Shown: positions 23,476-37,900, counted from the first letter of the stretch. The stretch is 64,000 bases of DNA from Phaseolus vulgaris (GCF_000499845.2 NC_023751.2:9032335-9096334), one strand, 5' to 3'. The notes: a model not told the origin generated them from the letters alone. Made by a program: numbers and translations.

Positions 23476-26400
23476 ATATATTTTTAAATAATTTTTTCTC
23501 ATATATTATTAATTAAATTTATTATATTTCATTAAATATATAAAAAAAATTATATTTTAAATAAATTTTATTTCTTAAGTGTAAATTTTATAGCGATACT
23601 GTTTATTTCATACCGCTAGTAATGATTTCGAACTTTTAATAACAAAAATTATAAAATAAAAAGATTTAATGATTAATTAAATTATAATTAATAATATATG
23701 AAAATGGTATTCTAAATTTAAAAAAGTTATATTTCTAATTTATTAAATTTTTATATCAATCAATAATAATAACAACAATTTATGTTATAAATTAAATTAT
23801 ATAACACTAATTAAATTTAATATATTTTAACTATTTATTATCTATATATATTATTTAATTCATTATTTAAAAAAAATTATACTAAACTTTTTATTGTTTA
23901 TTTCAAATTTTATTAATTATTTTTCTTTATTTTCTAAAAAAGATGTAAGAATCTTACACAGAATTAATTTTCTTAACTAACAAATTTGAAACAGTGTTCC
24001 TGAGGAGAGAGAATGACAGTCTTCGAGTTCAATTCTCTTTAACCAAATTTTGATTATGAATGATAATTGAATATATTTGAATAGATGAAATTTGGAGGTT
24101 ATTTTTGTAATTTTATAAAGTAGGTTTATTACACACAAGATGTCTAGCAACAGCAGTTTTGTTTTTCTTTAAAGTGTCACAATCTCGAGAATTTGTAAGA
24201 AAAGGTAATTTTTTTAATAGTATCCTCTAGTGTACGAAATCCAAACTTTGTCCAAAATTAGAAAAAATTGGTCATTATTATCAAAATTCAAATCAAGACA
24301 ATTGCTGCTAATACAGTGAGTCTATGTAACATGTGGTTTTATAGTATAACAATTATTAATGCTACATTTATAAATTCTATGTAATTTGTAGATGACTAAA
24401 AAAGTTTATTTAAACTTTTTAACATTATATGTACATGGCAATCACATTAAAAAATGATTACTAGTTCAGTTCAATGAGTCATGCCTTCAACCATTCATTT
24501 TAATAATTTGTCTATATTTACTTTGGATGTTTTTAAAAAAATTATGCCCTCTTTTTTATATTCATGCCCTTCAATTTCTCTAAATTCCAAAGTTGTTTAA
24601 TTTTTTTCCATTCACATATCTATTTTATAATAATTACTTTACTTTCAAGTTTATCAAGCATCTCTATCTATAACTTTTAAAAAATCCTTTTATTTTATTT
24701 GAATCTTTCAAATTAATTCTTTGAAGTTTAGGGTTTATTAGTCATATAACATGGGTGCTTTGTTGTATTTTACTTTGCTAGTTCAATCATTCAATTATTT
24801 TTATCAATATCATTCTATTCTCGGTTTACGAAGTGAAAATTGATCATTCATATTTGTTTGTATATAAAAATATTAATCAAAATAAATAATTATCATTTTA
24901 TAAATAAGTTTTATAGAATAAATCACATTAAAAATAACATAATAAGAGAGTTAAAGTTGATACAAATATGATATAAAGTTCATTTAGATCATATTTATGC
25001 CTACCTTTTATATATACAAAGAGAGTTCAAGTTCATTTATATCACACTTAATTCTAAAGATTTACATCAAATTTCGACATTAATTTTATATGATGCTTCA
25101 AATCAATTCAGATTAAGGACCCTTATCATTAACAATTAATGAAAGAAAAAAATAAATAAAAAACGTAAAAGAATATCAAATATAATAAAATTAAAGATTA
25201 GGATTTAATGTAAGTAAACGGATTCTAACACTATATATACATATCACTCACACAGTATTTAAAAGGGTTAATCTTTACTTTTTCATTTTTTCCCCTCTTA
25301 ATTTAATGTTTAAATATTATTTATTGATTCATTAAATTGAGAATAAAAAAAAAATTAGAATAAGAAATAACATAAAGTTTGCTTGAATACACTTTTTTTC
25401 TAAGAAAATTTATGATAAAAAAATAAGAAATAAATTGGAATAATTTTTCTAAAAGTTATTATTACCTTAATTTGTAAAAATTATCTTATGTATTTGATTT
25501 TTTTAAACTTATACATAAGTTAATTTTAATTTACGGAAAAACTAGTTTTATTTTTTCTTCTAAAAATCTTTATAAATAAGTTATTAATTACTCAAAAAAA
25601 ATATTATTTATTTATTCATTTCATTTTATCATATTATTTCGATTTAAAATTTGTGAATAACTTATTGTTTGTTTTGAAATTTTTTAACTTTGTCACTATT
25701 TTATTTTTAGAAAACAAATTAATAAGTTAAAAGAGAAAGATATATTTAAATTATTTTAACCTCAATTTTTAACAATTTTTAAACTGATATGAAATTATAG
25801 TGAGAATACCGAAATACATATATTAGTAATTGAAACAAAAGATTATCACAATTACATATACTTTACACGTAAACGTTCTGCTACTCATTTGTTGGTAAAA
25901 TGTACATCCTTAATATTAACCAGTGATATCTTATATTTTACAAACTTTATTTATTCTTTCGTATTAAATAAGGAAAAAAATTGAATTCTTTATCTGTAAT
26001 TTTTTTTATCAACCTTTTCTTTATGCATTGAAAGATGCGAAAATAAAGTTGTATAGTTGACATATGGAAGAATCCTTTCGAGTGGTTTTTTTTTTCCGAC
26101 AAATGAATCGATGCAAAATTTACTTGTTAGAGTGTATGTAGAATTAAAAAATTAATTAAAAAAAAAACTAGTTTAATGAATTCCTTTTGAATCACTAATT
26201 TAAAAATGATTATACATATTTTATTTTTAACTTCCTATCTTTTACCGTGATATTTTCAAATGAAATACAAAAATAATATTTTGACACCAAAAAAGTAAAA
26301 ACATTCATTACAATAATATATTTGTCTTTTAAATTAAAAATAAATAAATAAAGTTAAAATATTAATTTATTAAGTTATTAAGTTATTAAATAAGTATAAT

Positions 26401-27250
26401 TACTGTTTAATGTATCAAAATATCAACACTCTCTATTAAATAGCATAAGACGAGTATTAAATATACTTATGAATTATTAAATAGCATAATACGAGTATTA
26501 AGTATAGTTATGAATAATTCATATGGTATCATTGTTAATAAATTTTTGTTAAAAAAGTTTTCTTATAAATTAAAACAGTTCTATCATATAATTTTTAAAT
26601 TTTGTTGAATAAAACATTTTAAAATATAATAGCATATCCAATTTAATTTTAAAAAACGAAAAATTAAAACTAAAAATTATATATTTATTTAAAATTAGCT
26701 CCTAGACTAATTTTAATTTATAAAAAAAGACTGATTTAATTTTTTTCTTATCTTTATTTCTTGAAACAAATTCACCTAGAGATATCTTAAGGTTATGAAA
26801 ATATTAAAAATATTTGTTCACAATAGTATATTATAAGTTTTTTGTTATTTAATAAATTTAATTTTAATTTTAATTTTTTTAAGTGCTGATATCAGTATAT
26901 TATATAAAAAAACGTCAAAATCAAACTTAAAAAACCAATACCCTTTTGCATTAAAAAAAATCAAAAGATTATTCTATGTTTTACATTGTTATTACATGAT
27001 TAGCCAGAGCTAATTATGTTTAATGGCATTAACATCATCTGACATGAAAGATAAGTGTGTCATTAATTGATGTATGGAATAACAAATCCGTGGCTTTGGT
27101 TTATGAGTAGCATCCTGGTGGATGCATCAGACGCGTGGCGACATGTGTGACTGAATGGGCAGTTGTGGAAAATTAATGAACAAAAAAAAAAAACAAAAAA
27201 AAAATTGAGTCAAGCTGTTCAATTTTTTCTTTGATGCATTCATCATCACC
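23476..27250. other. AT-rich intergenic spacer upstream of the CID gene
   Basis: No gene is recognised. A B-box-like CTTCGAGTTCAATTCTC near 24018-24034 may be another SINE trace. A two-copy ~53-bp repeat (TATTAAATAGCATAA...ACGAGTATTAA) lies at about 26433-26520. Otherwise only A/T-rich low-complexity sequence is seen. Confidence 0.55.
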
Positions 27251-27646
27251 ATCAAGACATCAAGTTGGGACGTTCTTCTCTGCTGCAAGGGTCTAAAAAG
27301 TCAGTGCAGTGAAAACGGACGATCCGAAGAATAATACCTTCTTACATCTCTCTATAACATTATTAATCATCAGTAAGATAAACCTCTATCACCAATTTCT
27401 CTCTGTTTCTTTTCTGGGTTTTTAAGGTTGTTTTTGTTGTTGTTGTTGTGTCTCAATCTCCAGGATCAGTTTGATCTTACGTCAATGAAGAATTTTTAGA
27501 CAAAACCCAGGTTTGTTTTCGTTAGGAATAAGGTTTTCTCATTCTGGGTCTTTTCCTTTTTTAAGGTTTTACTGGTTGATACAGATTCACGAAAATACCT
27601 TAAAGCGGAGAAAAAGACAACGACTTTCATCTCTAGTTAAGTGATT
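27251..27646 (+). promoter_or_regulatory. Proximal promoter and 5' leader of the CID-type gene
   Basis: Base composition rises sharply from about 27060. CT-rich leader sequence (ACATCTCTCTATAACATT, TTTCTCTCTGTTTC) and a GTTGTTGTTGTTG run precede the ATG at 27647. ACCCAG|GTTTGT near 27509 could be a 5' UTR donor, but no partner acceptor is certain. In-frame GTG-ATT codons before the ATG do not provide a better start. Confidence 0.45.
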
Positions 27647-30600
27647 ATGGCGGTTGCTGAGAATGTTGGGGCGAAAATCGGTTCTTCGAGTCAGAGTTTG
27701 GACAGCGGTGTAGTGTCTGCGGATTCGAGTGAGGTCGAGAAATCGAAGACCAGAAGCGATCAGAATCTGAACAACGGTGTGTTCACCCATCAACAGCATC
27801 CAGAGAGAGTTCCGAGTTCTATGACAGTTCCTAACGGAAATTACAGCTACAATACTCAGATGCACGCAAATGGGGTGAACAACGATGGGTATGGAATGAA
27901 TGGGGTCATGAGTGGGGAGAATGGGGGTGAGAGTTTCAAGCGTGATATGAGGGATTTGGAAGAGCTTTTGTCAAAGCTGAACCCCATGGCTGAGGAGTTT
28001 GTGCCCCCATCACTAACCAATACTCATGGCTTTTTAGCTGGACCTAATGCTGGGTTTGGTTACACTAACAATTTTATGCTGCCTAATAACTTTGGCAGTA
28101 CTAATGGACAAACTAACAATAGAAGGGTATGAGTAAATTGTTTTTTATTTCTATTAGATTATGTTCTTTTCCTTCTAATACTAGGTCACTAGCATGAATG
28201 TTTTACTTTTTTTTCTTTGATACTATAGTATGTGTTACAGAGGAAGAATGGCTATACTCCTGGGAAGCGAAGAGTGAATCATAAAATGGATATGGAGAAA
28301 AGAGAAGAGATGATTCGGAGGACCGTTTATGTGTCTGACATTGATCAACTGGTATAAATTTTAGCTCTGTTGTTGATTGTCTTGTTTCAGTTAGCTTTCA
28401 ATGTTTGCCACGTCTATTAGTGCCAATCATTATTGTTTAGCTTTTTTGTGGATTGTCTTGTTTCAGCTAGTTTGCAACGTGTATTAGTGTTAGTGCCAAT
28501 TACTATTGTTTAGCTGTTTTGTGAATTCTCTTGTTTCAGCTAGCTTGCAATGTTTGCAAGGTGTATTCGTGTGAACCGGTCATGTTTGGAGGTGTTGTGG
28601 ATTGCTTGCAATGTTTGCCACGTGTATTCATGCTAATGATTGTTGTCTAGTTCCGTTGTGGATTCTCTTGTTTCAACTAGCTTGCAATGTTTGTGACATG
28701 TATTTGTGCAATTGATTGTTTTTCTCTGTTGGAATACACGCAAATGATTGTGTTTTTGTTGGTATCTAGGTTACTGAAGAGCAGCTGGCTGCTCTCTTTC
28801 TCAACTGTGGCCAGGTATCATTTGTTACAATTTTTCTTCTTAATTATTGTGGATTATATTACTAAATTGATACTATGTTCCTAGTTACAGGTTGTTGATT
28901 GCCGTGTATGTGGAGATCCTAATTCTATTCTTCGTTTTGCCTTCATTGAGTTTACTGATGAAGGTAAAATTGTTGCCAAATGTATGTTGCTCGTAAGCTG
29001 TGATTGTTATTGATGTTTCACTGTGTAACGTTGTTATGTGCATAGAGGGAGCAAGGGCTGCCTTGAGCTTGTCTGGTACCATGCTTGGATATTACCCGCT
29101 GAGAGTGCTGCCTTCAAAAACTGCCATCGCACCTGTGAATCCAACATTTTTGCCTAGGGTAATATTTTCTGTTCATGATGCCTATTACACATATTAGAAG
29201 ATGATTGACCATTGTGAAGTAACATTGCTTGTTACCTTTCTAATGGTGCTGTATTTCTCAGTCTGAAGATGAAAGGGAAATGTGCTCAAGAACAATTTAT
29301 TGCACAAATATTGACAAGAAGGTACTTTTAGGATTTGAGATATTTGTAGAATCTGACTTGAAGGAACTACTTCGTCTCTCATGTCTTTTGCTGCACTTGA
29401 ATCTCACTATTCCTTAAAAAAATTGTTGTTCCTGCAGCTTACTCAAGCAGATGTCAAACACTTCTTTGAATCTATTTGTGGAGAGGTTTGTAGCTTTTAA
29501 TGGAACTAGGATTATAGTAATTTTTTTTTTATGGTTGACTGTAAGCGCTACATGAGAAATTTTCCATTATTTTGGTGTATTCGTTTGGGTTGAATACCGT
29601 TTGTTGTTGGTTGATGAGTATGTTGTAAAATATTTTGTAATATTTTGATTTATTCATCTAGGTTCAACGCTTGAGGCTTCTTGGGGATTACCATCATTCA
29701 ACTCGAATTGCATTTGTTGAGTTTGCACTGGTAATTGCTTGCTAACTTTTCAAATGTCTTGTTTTCTTGAGTGAACTCTGCTTTACTTAGCTATTTTGTG
29801 TATTATCTATTGGAGTGCTATTCTCCTATTCTTGTCTCCTCCCCCAAAAGGAATCCATTATATTTGCACTGCCTGTGGCTACACTTCTGTCAATAGTTGT
29901 GATTCTTATTTTCAAAGTTATAGTAGCTGCACATGGCCTGCTGAAATAGCTCCAAAACAATCTTTTTGAAGAAAAGAATCAAGAGAAATATGTGTAAAGG
30001 CAGTTGTGAAGATCTTTCTACTTTGTTTAGTAGAGTGCCAGTAAGCTATATCTTTACTTTTTGTAGAATCACCCAAACATTCTTTTTAAGTGCTGGGTAA
30101 TTTAGTAAAACATTACCATTTACTAGTGTAAAACGAGAAAGTAAAACCAAGAAGTCTCTCTTTTAATTTCACATGTCTGTATTGTTTGTAAAAACAAAAA
30201 CCGTAGATAAAATTTTGAAGTGACTTCATCTTGCTTTTCATTTACCTCCTCTTCATCCACATATTACAGCTATTGTAGAAACTATCACAGTTCCGTAAGT
30301 ATGTCTCTCATCAACATATTTGATGGAGATTTGGTCTCCTCTTAGTCTTCTCACTCAATTTCCACTAATTCCAAGTGATCATAGTGGTCATATTTCTCTT
30401 TTTTGCATAAAAGAGGATTGATGTCTTGGGTTGGTTCTGTATTCCTAACAAGGTTTTCCAGTTCGTGATTTTACTCCAAACATGGTTTTTGTGGTAGGAC
30501 CAGCTGCCTTGATGACACTCACTGATTTGCATTGGTGAGATTGGGGTTAGATTGCAAAGCAAGATTGTAGAAGCGGTGAACTTGCCAATCTTATCAAGTG

Positions 30601-33357
30601 CTTAATTTGGCATCTGCAGCCTATATGTGCACATAAATGATGCAGATCTCAGAAGCTATATAAAGCTGCTTCTACCTTAAATTAGATGGTGATGTATTCT
30701 GGTTTTTCATGGACATAAAACCAAACACATTTAATGTTGTAGCGAGCTGCCATTTTGGTGGTGGACCAAAACCAATTTGGAGAGAGAAAAAACTATATCC
30801 ATCTGAACACCAATTTCTTGTTTGATGTCATCTCTCAATGTGTTCTGTGATTGGTCTGTGGTTGATTTGTTCTTGTTGATGATGGGATGGTGGCTGATGG
30901 CAATACGGTGGTTGGAATGTGTTTGTGTATCACAGTACAGTTTACCAATTATCTCCTTCAAAGTTCAAACTTGGTTGTCGTAGACTGCTGGGTGTTGCCC
31001 ATACTAGTTTTTTCTTCTTCATTTTTCCAAATAATATCTCCCCTTTTAAGTAGTTTCTGATTGCTTGCTGATTGTGTCAAACAATGCTATACTGGCTGTG
31101 GCTTATAGTTAACTGTAGGAGTTGTAGAAAACATGTAATTTTCTTAAGAATAGTAAAGTTATGTTATTTTGTAATGTATAAGGCTATAGATAAATAAACT
31201 TTCCTTTATATTTAGAGCTATAATTTTAACTTCACTTGTGGGTTTCAACTGACTTGTGTATTGTTAATTGAAATGTAATTAAACGTTAGTAACTAACTAA
31301 TGAGTTTTAAGATTATTTTTCTTATCTGTTATCTTATATGCATATATATTTTTCACCATAAATGTGCATAATAGGTAGGATCTTATGATCTGTGTTATAA
31401 TCACATTTTAGGTGTTCTCTCCTGATTCTAGATAGGATCTTAATGTTGACAACTTTGGTTTGAAGTCAAGCTACACTGTGATGCCCACACATAGAAAAGG
31501 AGAGAGAAGAGTCGGAAGACTAATTAATTTTTTTTTTTATGGTGAACTAAATATTAGATTACAACAATATTCACAATGCAATTCATATAACACCTAAAGG
31601 ACTTGGCTTTTGTCTACAGAAAACAGTATAGGTTGCATACTTCAAGTTGGAGGATGTTGGCAGCTCTCTTTTAATGTTACTTTGTTTTATGCAACATTTC
31701 GTTTCTGCTATCCTTTAAGCCTTGCCCTTTTCCAATAGAATTTGTTTGTTTTCCTTGTTTATATTTTTTAAAAGGAAAAAAAAAAACTGTATTAGGAATC
31801 ATCCAAATCCATGAAATAGTTTTTGAAACAATTAGTGTGGTGAAATAGGTTGCAATAGTGATTTTTTTTTCCAAATAAATAGAAATGGTTGATTGAATCT
31901 CAGACTGACTAGTGTGCCTTGTTTACGCTCCAATTTTTTGGACAATAATATTGTCATAAGGCTTTAGGTGGCTCCCCATTATATTAGAGGAAGGCTGCGC
32001 TACTTTTTTTCATCCATGGAGTGTTAGGATTACTATAATACGGGACTGACAAAGTTCATTAGTTTCTTGCCTCAATAATTACTTGCCATGTGCTGCAGCA
32101 CTGGGTGGAAATTCCACTTCAATAATGTGGTGTGCATTGAATATAGCTGGTGTTTTAAGGTATGTTATCAGATGGAACAAAAGGGGCAGTTGATGATGGG
32201 TTTTGGGAAGGATAGAAGAGGCAGATGATGGTCATTGATCGTGTACCTAAGTATTTCAAGATTATAAGTCCAAACTTATGCTTAGTTACAGCACATTACA
32301 CTTTGCATGCTATGCTCCACTATGATGCTTTCGTGGTCTAGTTGTTAAGAGATGCATATCCATTTGTTATTATCATTATGGTGGGGCTCACTTTGAGCCA
32401 TGAAAGGGCAATGGTACCTGGGCTTGCTCAACAAGGTACAGGTTGTTTTTCGTGAATCACATGCTGGTGGCTCAGTTTTGAATTGGTGGATCTATTGAGT
32501 TTGACTTGTTTGAATTTAATAATTTAAAATTGATAAATTCTAAATATTATGAATTTCAGGTTGTATAGATATTTTTCATTTTAGACTTGCGAAATGACTT
32601 GTTCTGAACCCCCATGAATCCAATTAAACCTGGTCTTCAATTTGATGGAGCCATTCTCGAACTTTCTACTGTTTACTCTTAGTAACCAGAGTTGCTTGCT
32701 TAATTTTTTGGATATGTTTGTCTGATATAGTTGTTCTTTTCATCCATCTTCCACTTCTATTTCGACATCTTTTTGCAATTTTCAAAGTTGTTTTGTTCCT
32801 TTTTCCCCTGATTATTTTGTTGAATGCAGAAAAGCTCTTACACAATAAGATGCTACATCTTTTGCCTTTGTAGTGTTTGTAACTCTGTTTCATCCTGCTT
32901 TGTCAGATTCGATTTCTCTCTTTCTGTAAGATGCATCTGTAAAGTTGTTCTTCACTGGTGTGGTCCCAGTAAAATGTTATAGGACGGGTTTAGATATTTA
33001 GTGTTCTTTGTATCCGTGAAATAATGAAATTGATAAAATGTTCTACTTCCAAGAATTATATCTTGTGCTAAAGGCAAGTATTAACGTTTGTCTCCAAGTA
33101 TGTTTGGGCTAATACTTGCTCTTTTTTCCTCATTCTTGCAGGCTGAGAGTGCAATTGCTGCTCTGAGCTGTAGTGGTGTGATTTTGGGTTCACTGCCTAT
33201 AAGGTTAGATAGACAGATTTTCCTTTGATTTCAGCTGTCCTATCCTGAAAACCTATGGCAACCTTTTTAATGTTTCTTCAAACATTCTATGTTGAGCAGG
33301 GTAAGTCCATCAAAGACACCTGTCCGCCCTCGTGCTCCTCGATCCTCCATTCACTGA
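27647..33357 (+). CDS. CID-type PABP-interacting protein with PAM2 motif and two RRMs
   Basis: CTC-interacting-domain protein of the plant CID8-13 group; it is expected to bind the MLLE domain of poly(A)-binding protein through PAM2 and RNA through its RRMs. Exons: 27647-28126, 28229-28351, 28770-28814, 28891-28963, 29046-29158, 29262-29321, 29438-29485, 29662-29730, 33142-33203, 33300-33357. These total 1131 nt (376 aa plus TGA), with every phase closing. PAM2 is SKLNPMAEEFVPP at residues 109-121. A basic stretch GKRRVNHK lies near 172. RRM1 (about 192-268) has VYVSDI and LRFAFIEF. RRM2 (about 289-362) has TIYCTNI and TRIAFVEF. The paired phrases LRVLPSKTA and IRVSPSKTP close the two RRMs as in Arabidopsis homologues. 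The N-terminal 100 residues are polar and look disordered. Intron 8 is unusually long (3.4 kb). The exact paralogue number is not resolved. Confidence 0.92.
28352..28769 (+). repeat. Intron 2 of the CID gene, made of ~75-bp degenerate tandem repeats
   Basis: Four to five imperfect copies contain CTTGTTTCAGCTAG, CTTGCAATGTTTGCCACG, TGTATT and ATTGTTTAGCT. Clear copies start near 28380, 28456 and 28529, with later copies more eroded. Each copy carries an acceptor-like TTGTTTCAG upstream of the true acceptor (TATCTAG at 28769). Confidence 0.75.
29731..33141 (+). other. 3.4-kb intron 8 of the CID gene
   Basis: The donor GTAATT at 29731 and acceptor CTTGCAG at 33141 keep the RRM2 frame. The interior is less AT-rich than the intergenic spacers. 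No transposase or polyprotein motif was recognised. A tRNA A-box-like GTGGTCTAGTTGTTAAGAG occurs near 32334-32352 without a convincing B-box. Confidence 0.6.
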
Positions 33358-33700
33358 ATCGTTCTTTTGCATATTTCTGGGGTTGCTGTTGCTCGGAGAT
33401 ATATTTTACATATATACATACATAGAAACAGATATATTCTAAGGTACCTGTGGCCTTTTGTTGATACTGTTGTCCTTGATGAGACTTGCAGTATGGTATC
33501 TTTGTTTCTTGTTGGGGTCGTGAATTATGTGTTTAGATGTAGAGTTCGATGGCGTTTTGAGGATCTCCAAGGCTTAATTTATGATGGATTGATCTTGCAA
33601 GGAGAAAATTTTATAGTTGGATTTTTCTAACATGTGGAATTTACTAAAAGAAACATCTTAGAAAGCCTTTGTTGTAGTTAGGTTGTGTTTGTTTTTTATG
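33358..33700 (+). other. Putative 3' UTR of the CID-type gene
   Basis: This sequence follows the TGA at 33355-33357. The 87-codon frame at 33367 has no motif and is read as untranslated. The end is approximate. Confidence 0.45.
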
Positions 33701-34741
33701 TTGCATGCACCAACCATCACATCACCTATACCAGCACCTCTACCTCATTAATTTTTAGCCAATAATGAAAGATATGTGAGAAGAAGTATGTTGCAAACAC
33801 TAGTATTGGTTGCTAGTGTTACGTTTCTCTTGCTAGCTAGTGGTTGGTGTTGGTGGAAGCCACCTTACTCATTCTCCCAGTCATTTGCTTTCATAATATT
33901 GCCCAAACATGTTCCCAATTTTCCGCTACTTTTTGTTTCTATATATTTCTCTTTTGGAGAGTGGACTTCGCCTAACTATAACACTGTTTTCTTATGTATT
34001 ACGGAAATTCATTGTTTCAGTTTATTTTGGTACTCATAAAAAGACAGGCTTTAAAGTCTTTTACACAAGGTCCTTTCATTATAGAACTTGTTTGTACTTT
34101 TTAAGGTTGATTTTTGCATTTAACATTTGACATGACGTAAACTTTAAAATTATGGATCTAAATAAGATTTTGGGTTATAAAAGTAAAAGGTTTTTTTTTT
34201 GTACTAGAAGTAATATTTTTTAATAAATTTTGAGAAAAATATTATTAAAATTATTATTAAAGTGGGGTGTGTTTAGATTCTTATGCGATTTTGAAATTAA
34301 TGTAGGATAGTTGTTTTTTATTCCCTTGGGGTGGTATTAGATATTTATATAATTTAAATTTTAAATTTAGACAATTATTAAATATTATTTTAGAACTTCT
34401 CGAATTAAAAAGAAGATCGTTTTGATTCTTTAAATTCAATAAACTATAATCTCTAAGTTTATAAACTCTAAATTTAAAAGAGTGTTTTTAAAAAATATTT
34501 TTGATATTTAAATTCAAGAGACTAAAATCAGAACTATCTTAGATTTTAAGGATTAGTCCTTCGACAATTAGTTTATTTTATTTTTATAGTTAGACAATTA
34601 TGAAATTAATAAATGACTTTAGTTTTAAATTCAAAGTACTTAATTCAAGTTTATATGCTACCTTAGTCGCTTAAAGTTATACTAAATGCTACTTTAATAC
34701 TATTATAAGTAATACTAGATTATGTTGATGCCGCATTGCAC

Positions 34742-34957
34742 ACTACTAGAGAATATTTTTATAAACACTTTTCATTTAAAAGTATCTTATGATTATTTAA
34801 AAAAATTATTTTATTATTTTTAGATAGATGAACGTTTTTATGGCAAATATTCAATAAAAAAAGATGTTTGTAGGCCGAGATTGATAGATTTTTATAGGAA
34901 GCCATATTCAATAGCTAACGATAGATTTAAGAGTGCTTTTTTTATTAGTAGTTTTAC
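34742..34957. mobile_element. Possible miniature CACTA-like element
   Basis: The left end CACTACTAGAGAATATTTTTA and a right-hand AGTGCTTTTTTTATTAGTAGT form an imperfect inverted pair of CACTA character. The right end has lost a clean TAGTG and no 3-bp target duplication is clear. Confidence 0.3.
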
Positions 34958-37900
34958 AAATGTAGATTAACTAGTTTTTCTTCATCTTTTTATTTATAAA
35001 TTTAAAATCCAAAATTGCTAAATTAAATAATTTATTTTATTAACTTGAAAATATTTTATATTTGATATATTCATACCATTGAGACATCTTAGTTTTAGTG
35101 TAAAGTGTCTACAAGAATTGTTGTTTGACTTAAAGGTATTATTTGAAAGGTCTATTTTGACCATTAATAAGAATAAATTATGTTTTATTATGAAAAAAAT
35201 AAAATCATTTGCCACTTAAACATGAAACTTTTGAATTGTAATTTTGGACATTTGTATACAAGATTATACATTAAAATATAATGAACACTAATCTTACTTC
35301 TTCCAAAAAATAAAATAAACCATAGCTTTATTTCTCAAGGGTTGACTAAATTGTTCATCATTTTAATGAATAAATAGAAAGTTCACTCCGTGCAACTTAT
35401 AAAGTCATTATTAATTAATATTAGTTAATTATCCTATCGTAATATGTCATGTAAAGCTACTACGTGTTGACGTTGTCCTACGGTATACTAAAACATTGGG
35501 TTTGCTTTTAATATATAAGGATTCAATAGATATATACTACCAATGAAAAAAAGTATACTATAAATTTATTAAAAATTACTTTTTATATGATTATTAAAAT
35601 AATTGTCATAAAGTCAATATATTTATCACACATTAGTTTATAATTAGACAGGTAAAGAGCACAATATATTTTGATTTCATATTTGAACTTTTTTAGTTTA
35701 ATGCTTAAAGTATTATTGTTATACTCGATTGGCTTTTTAGTTAGTCTACAACAATAATTTGATCAACTGACAAGTTATAATAAAAAAATAATGTAAAAAA
35801 GGAAAATGAAATGACTATTTGATTTCATAAGAGAATATTGGAAGTAAATTTTAAAAGAGGGAGAAAAAGGATAGAGATGGAAAACTTTGCAAAAGAAGAA
35901 AGTAAGAAGAGAAGTGAAGAAAGAAAAGAAAGGAAAAAGAAAATAAAAAGGAAAAGGAAAGTGACACGACATGGTATTATGAGGTTCAATATTATTATTA
36001 TATTAGGGCGAATAAAATAAGAGAACATCATAAAAATATGATTTAAAGAATTTATAACAATTATTTTAATCTGACCTGAAACAAAACAAGAAGTATAATT
36101 AAAGTGGCTGCAAAACATTCATATTCCAACTCAATTTTTGTTGTCTTTTAACAACACTTTTTTTTTTTATCCATTTTGTTATATGATTACACGGCACAGT
36201 TGACCATTCATTTGAAGAATTGGTATTATAATTTTGGTTTTGTGAAGCTGACAACAAATCCAAGCAAACTTTGATTGAATGAGTGATTCATAATTGACGA
36301 GCTAAGAATTGAAGGTTCTTGAATTCAAGATTACCACCTTATGAGGTTTAGGTCTTTGACTCTCATGGTTGAACGTTGAAAAACTTTTTTATTCCATTTC
36401 AAACTCAACCAAACACCCACCATACTCTAAGTTACAACAACAAAGTTCTCATGAGACTGCTTTTTTCTAAGAACATGAAATTGATTTCTTCTAATTTAAA
36501 TTTTAGAAGTACTTGAAACTATTAAAATTGGTTTTTATTAGTGTTTTTTTAACAAACAGATTTTAGAACAAACAAAATTATAAGATTATAATATTTATAT
36601 TAATATTAATAATAAATTACTATAAAATATTTTCACATCTTACTTCTTGTTAAAAATATGTTTGATATATATTTATTTCAATAGTTTAGATTAAAAACAA
36701 AAATTAATTTCGCAACAAAAAACCACATTTAATCTTATTTTTTTCTAATAATTTTCCGACCAAAGTTTAAAGAGGAAATCTTCTGAAATCCATTTAATGT
36801 TTGCTTGGTTTTAATATTTTTATTGTATGTATCACATGTATTATTTTCTGAAATAGTTATATTTGAGGTGGATAATATGATTATAGATAACTTAATTACA
36901 TATTTTAAGATTCAGATTTTATCCTATAACGCGTATCTTTTAATGAATTAGGTGAGATATTAATATGATCTACCATATTGTAATTATATCTTTAAGATTG
37001 AAATTGAAAAGTGGGATTTAATTTGAATGGATTAGCAAAGCTAATGGAATGCAGTTTGTATTGAAAAATTAGAATTATATTATATAGGTGAATAAGAATG
37101 AGAGAAGGGTAGGAGAGGAAAGAGAAACACATGGGACTCTTTTATGCGAATCCTATTTCTATGTGATAGTGATTGGGACGATGTGTGAGGCAATTATAAT
37201 TTGGAATTGTATGGGATGAGAAAAATGGTAGCTAAAATTTTCTTTACCAACAAAATGGTTCTGTCGCACTCACCTTTCTCCCTCACCCTTCCCATTTCAA
37301 TACGTATGCACATCTTCACAAAAATTATATTTGCATTAACAACACAAACCACACACTAATTAAAACTAAGTTTAGTTTGTAATTCTTTTTAATTCTAAAT
37401 CATAAATCCTAGATCACCCCAAACAGTGTTTTAGGTTTTTTTTTATTGAGATTGAGAGTGAAAAGAAAAAAAAAAGAGTGAGAAGTAAACGTTTGAATTA
37501 AAGAAAGTTAGTGAATTCAATAGAAATAGAATCTTGTCGTTTTGATTGATGTAATAAAAAAATAATATGAAAAAATAATTTTTAAAAATATAAATAAAAA
37601 TAAATTATCATGTTTTTAATATTTTATTACCCATTTTCTTTTCTCATTCCCTTCTAATTTTCCTTTCTTCAACTCCATCCAAACACATAATTAAGATTTG
37701 GTTATTATCTCTATATGTTATATGCAAACCAACTCATATGTTTAAACTTTTTTTTATCAACAATAACAAAAATATATAAATGCGAATCATTTCAGGAGTG
37801 GATCAATCCTTATACATACAAAGTCTAGTATCTACCAGTAATCATCAGACCAACAAGCATAAATATTGTCCATACAAAAAAAGACCCAAAATACATCAGG

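Noticed and set aside
32330..32460. tRNA gene or SINE at the GTGGTCTAGTTGTTAAGAG word
   Set aside because: Only an A-box-like word is present; no B-box or cloverleaf could be built.
35775..36118. Overlapping F-rich minus and K/E-rich plus frames
   Set aside because: They mirror one purine-rich stretch on opposite strands, with no motif or splice context.
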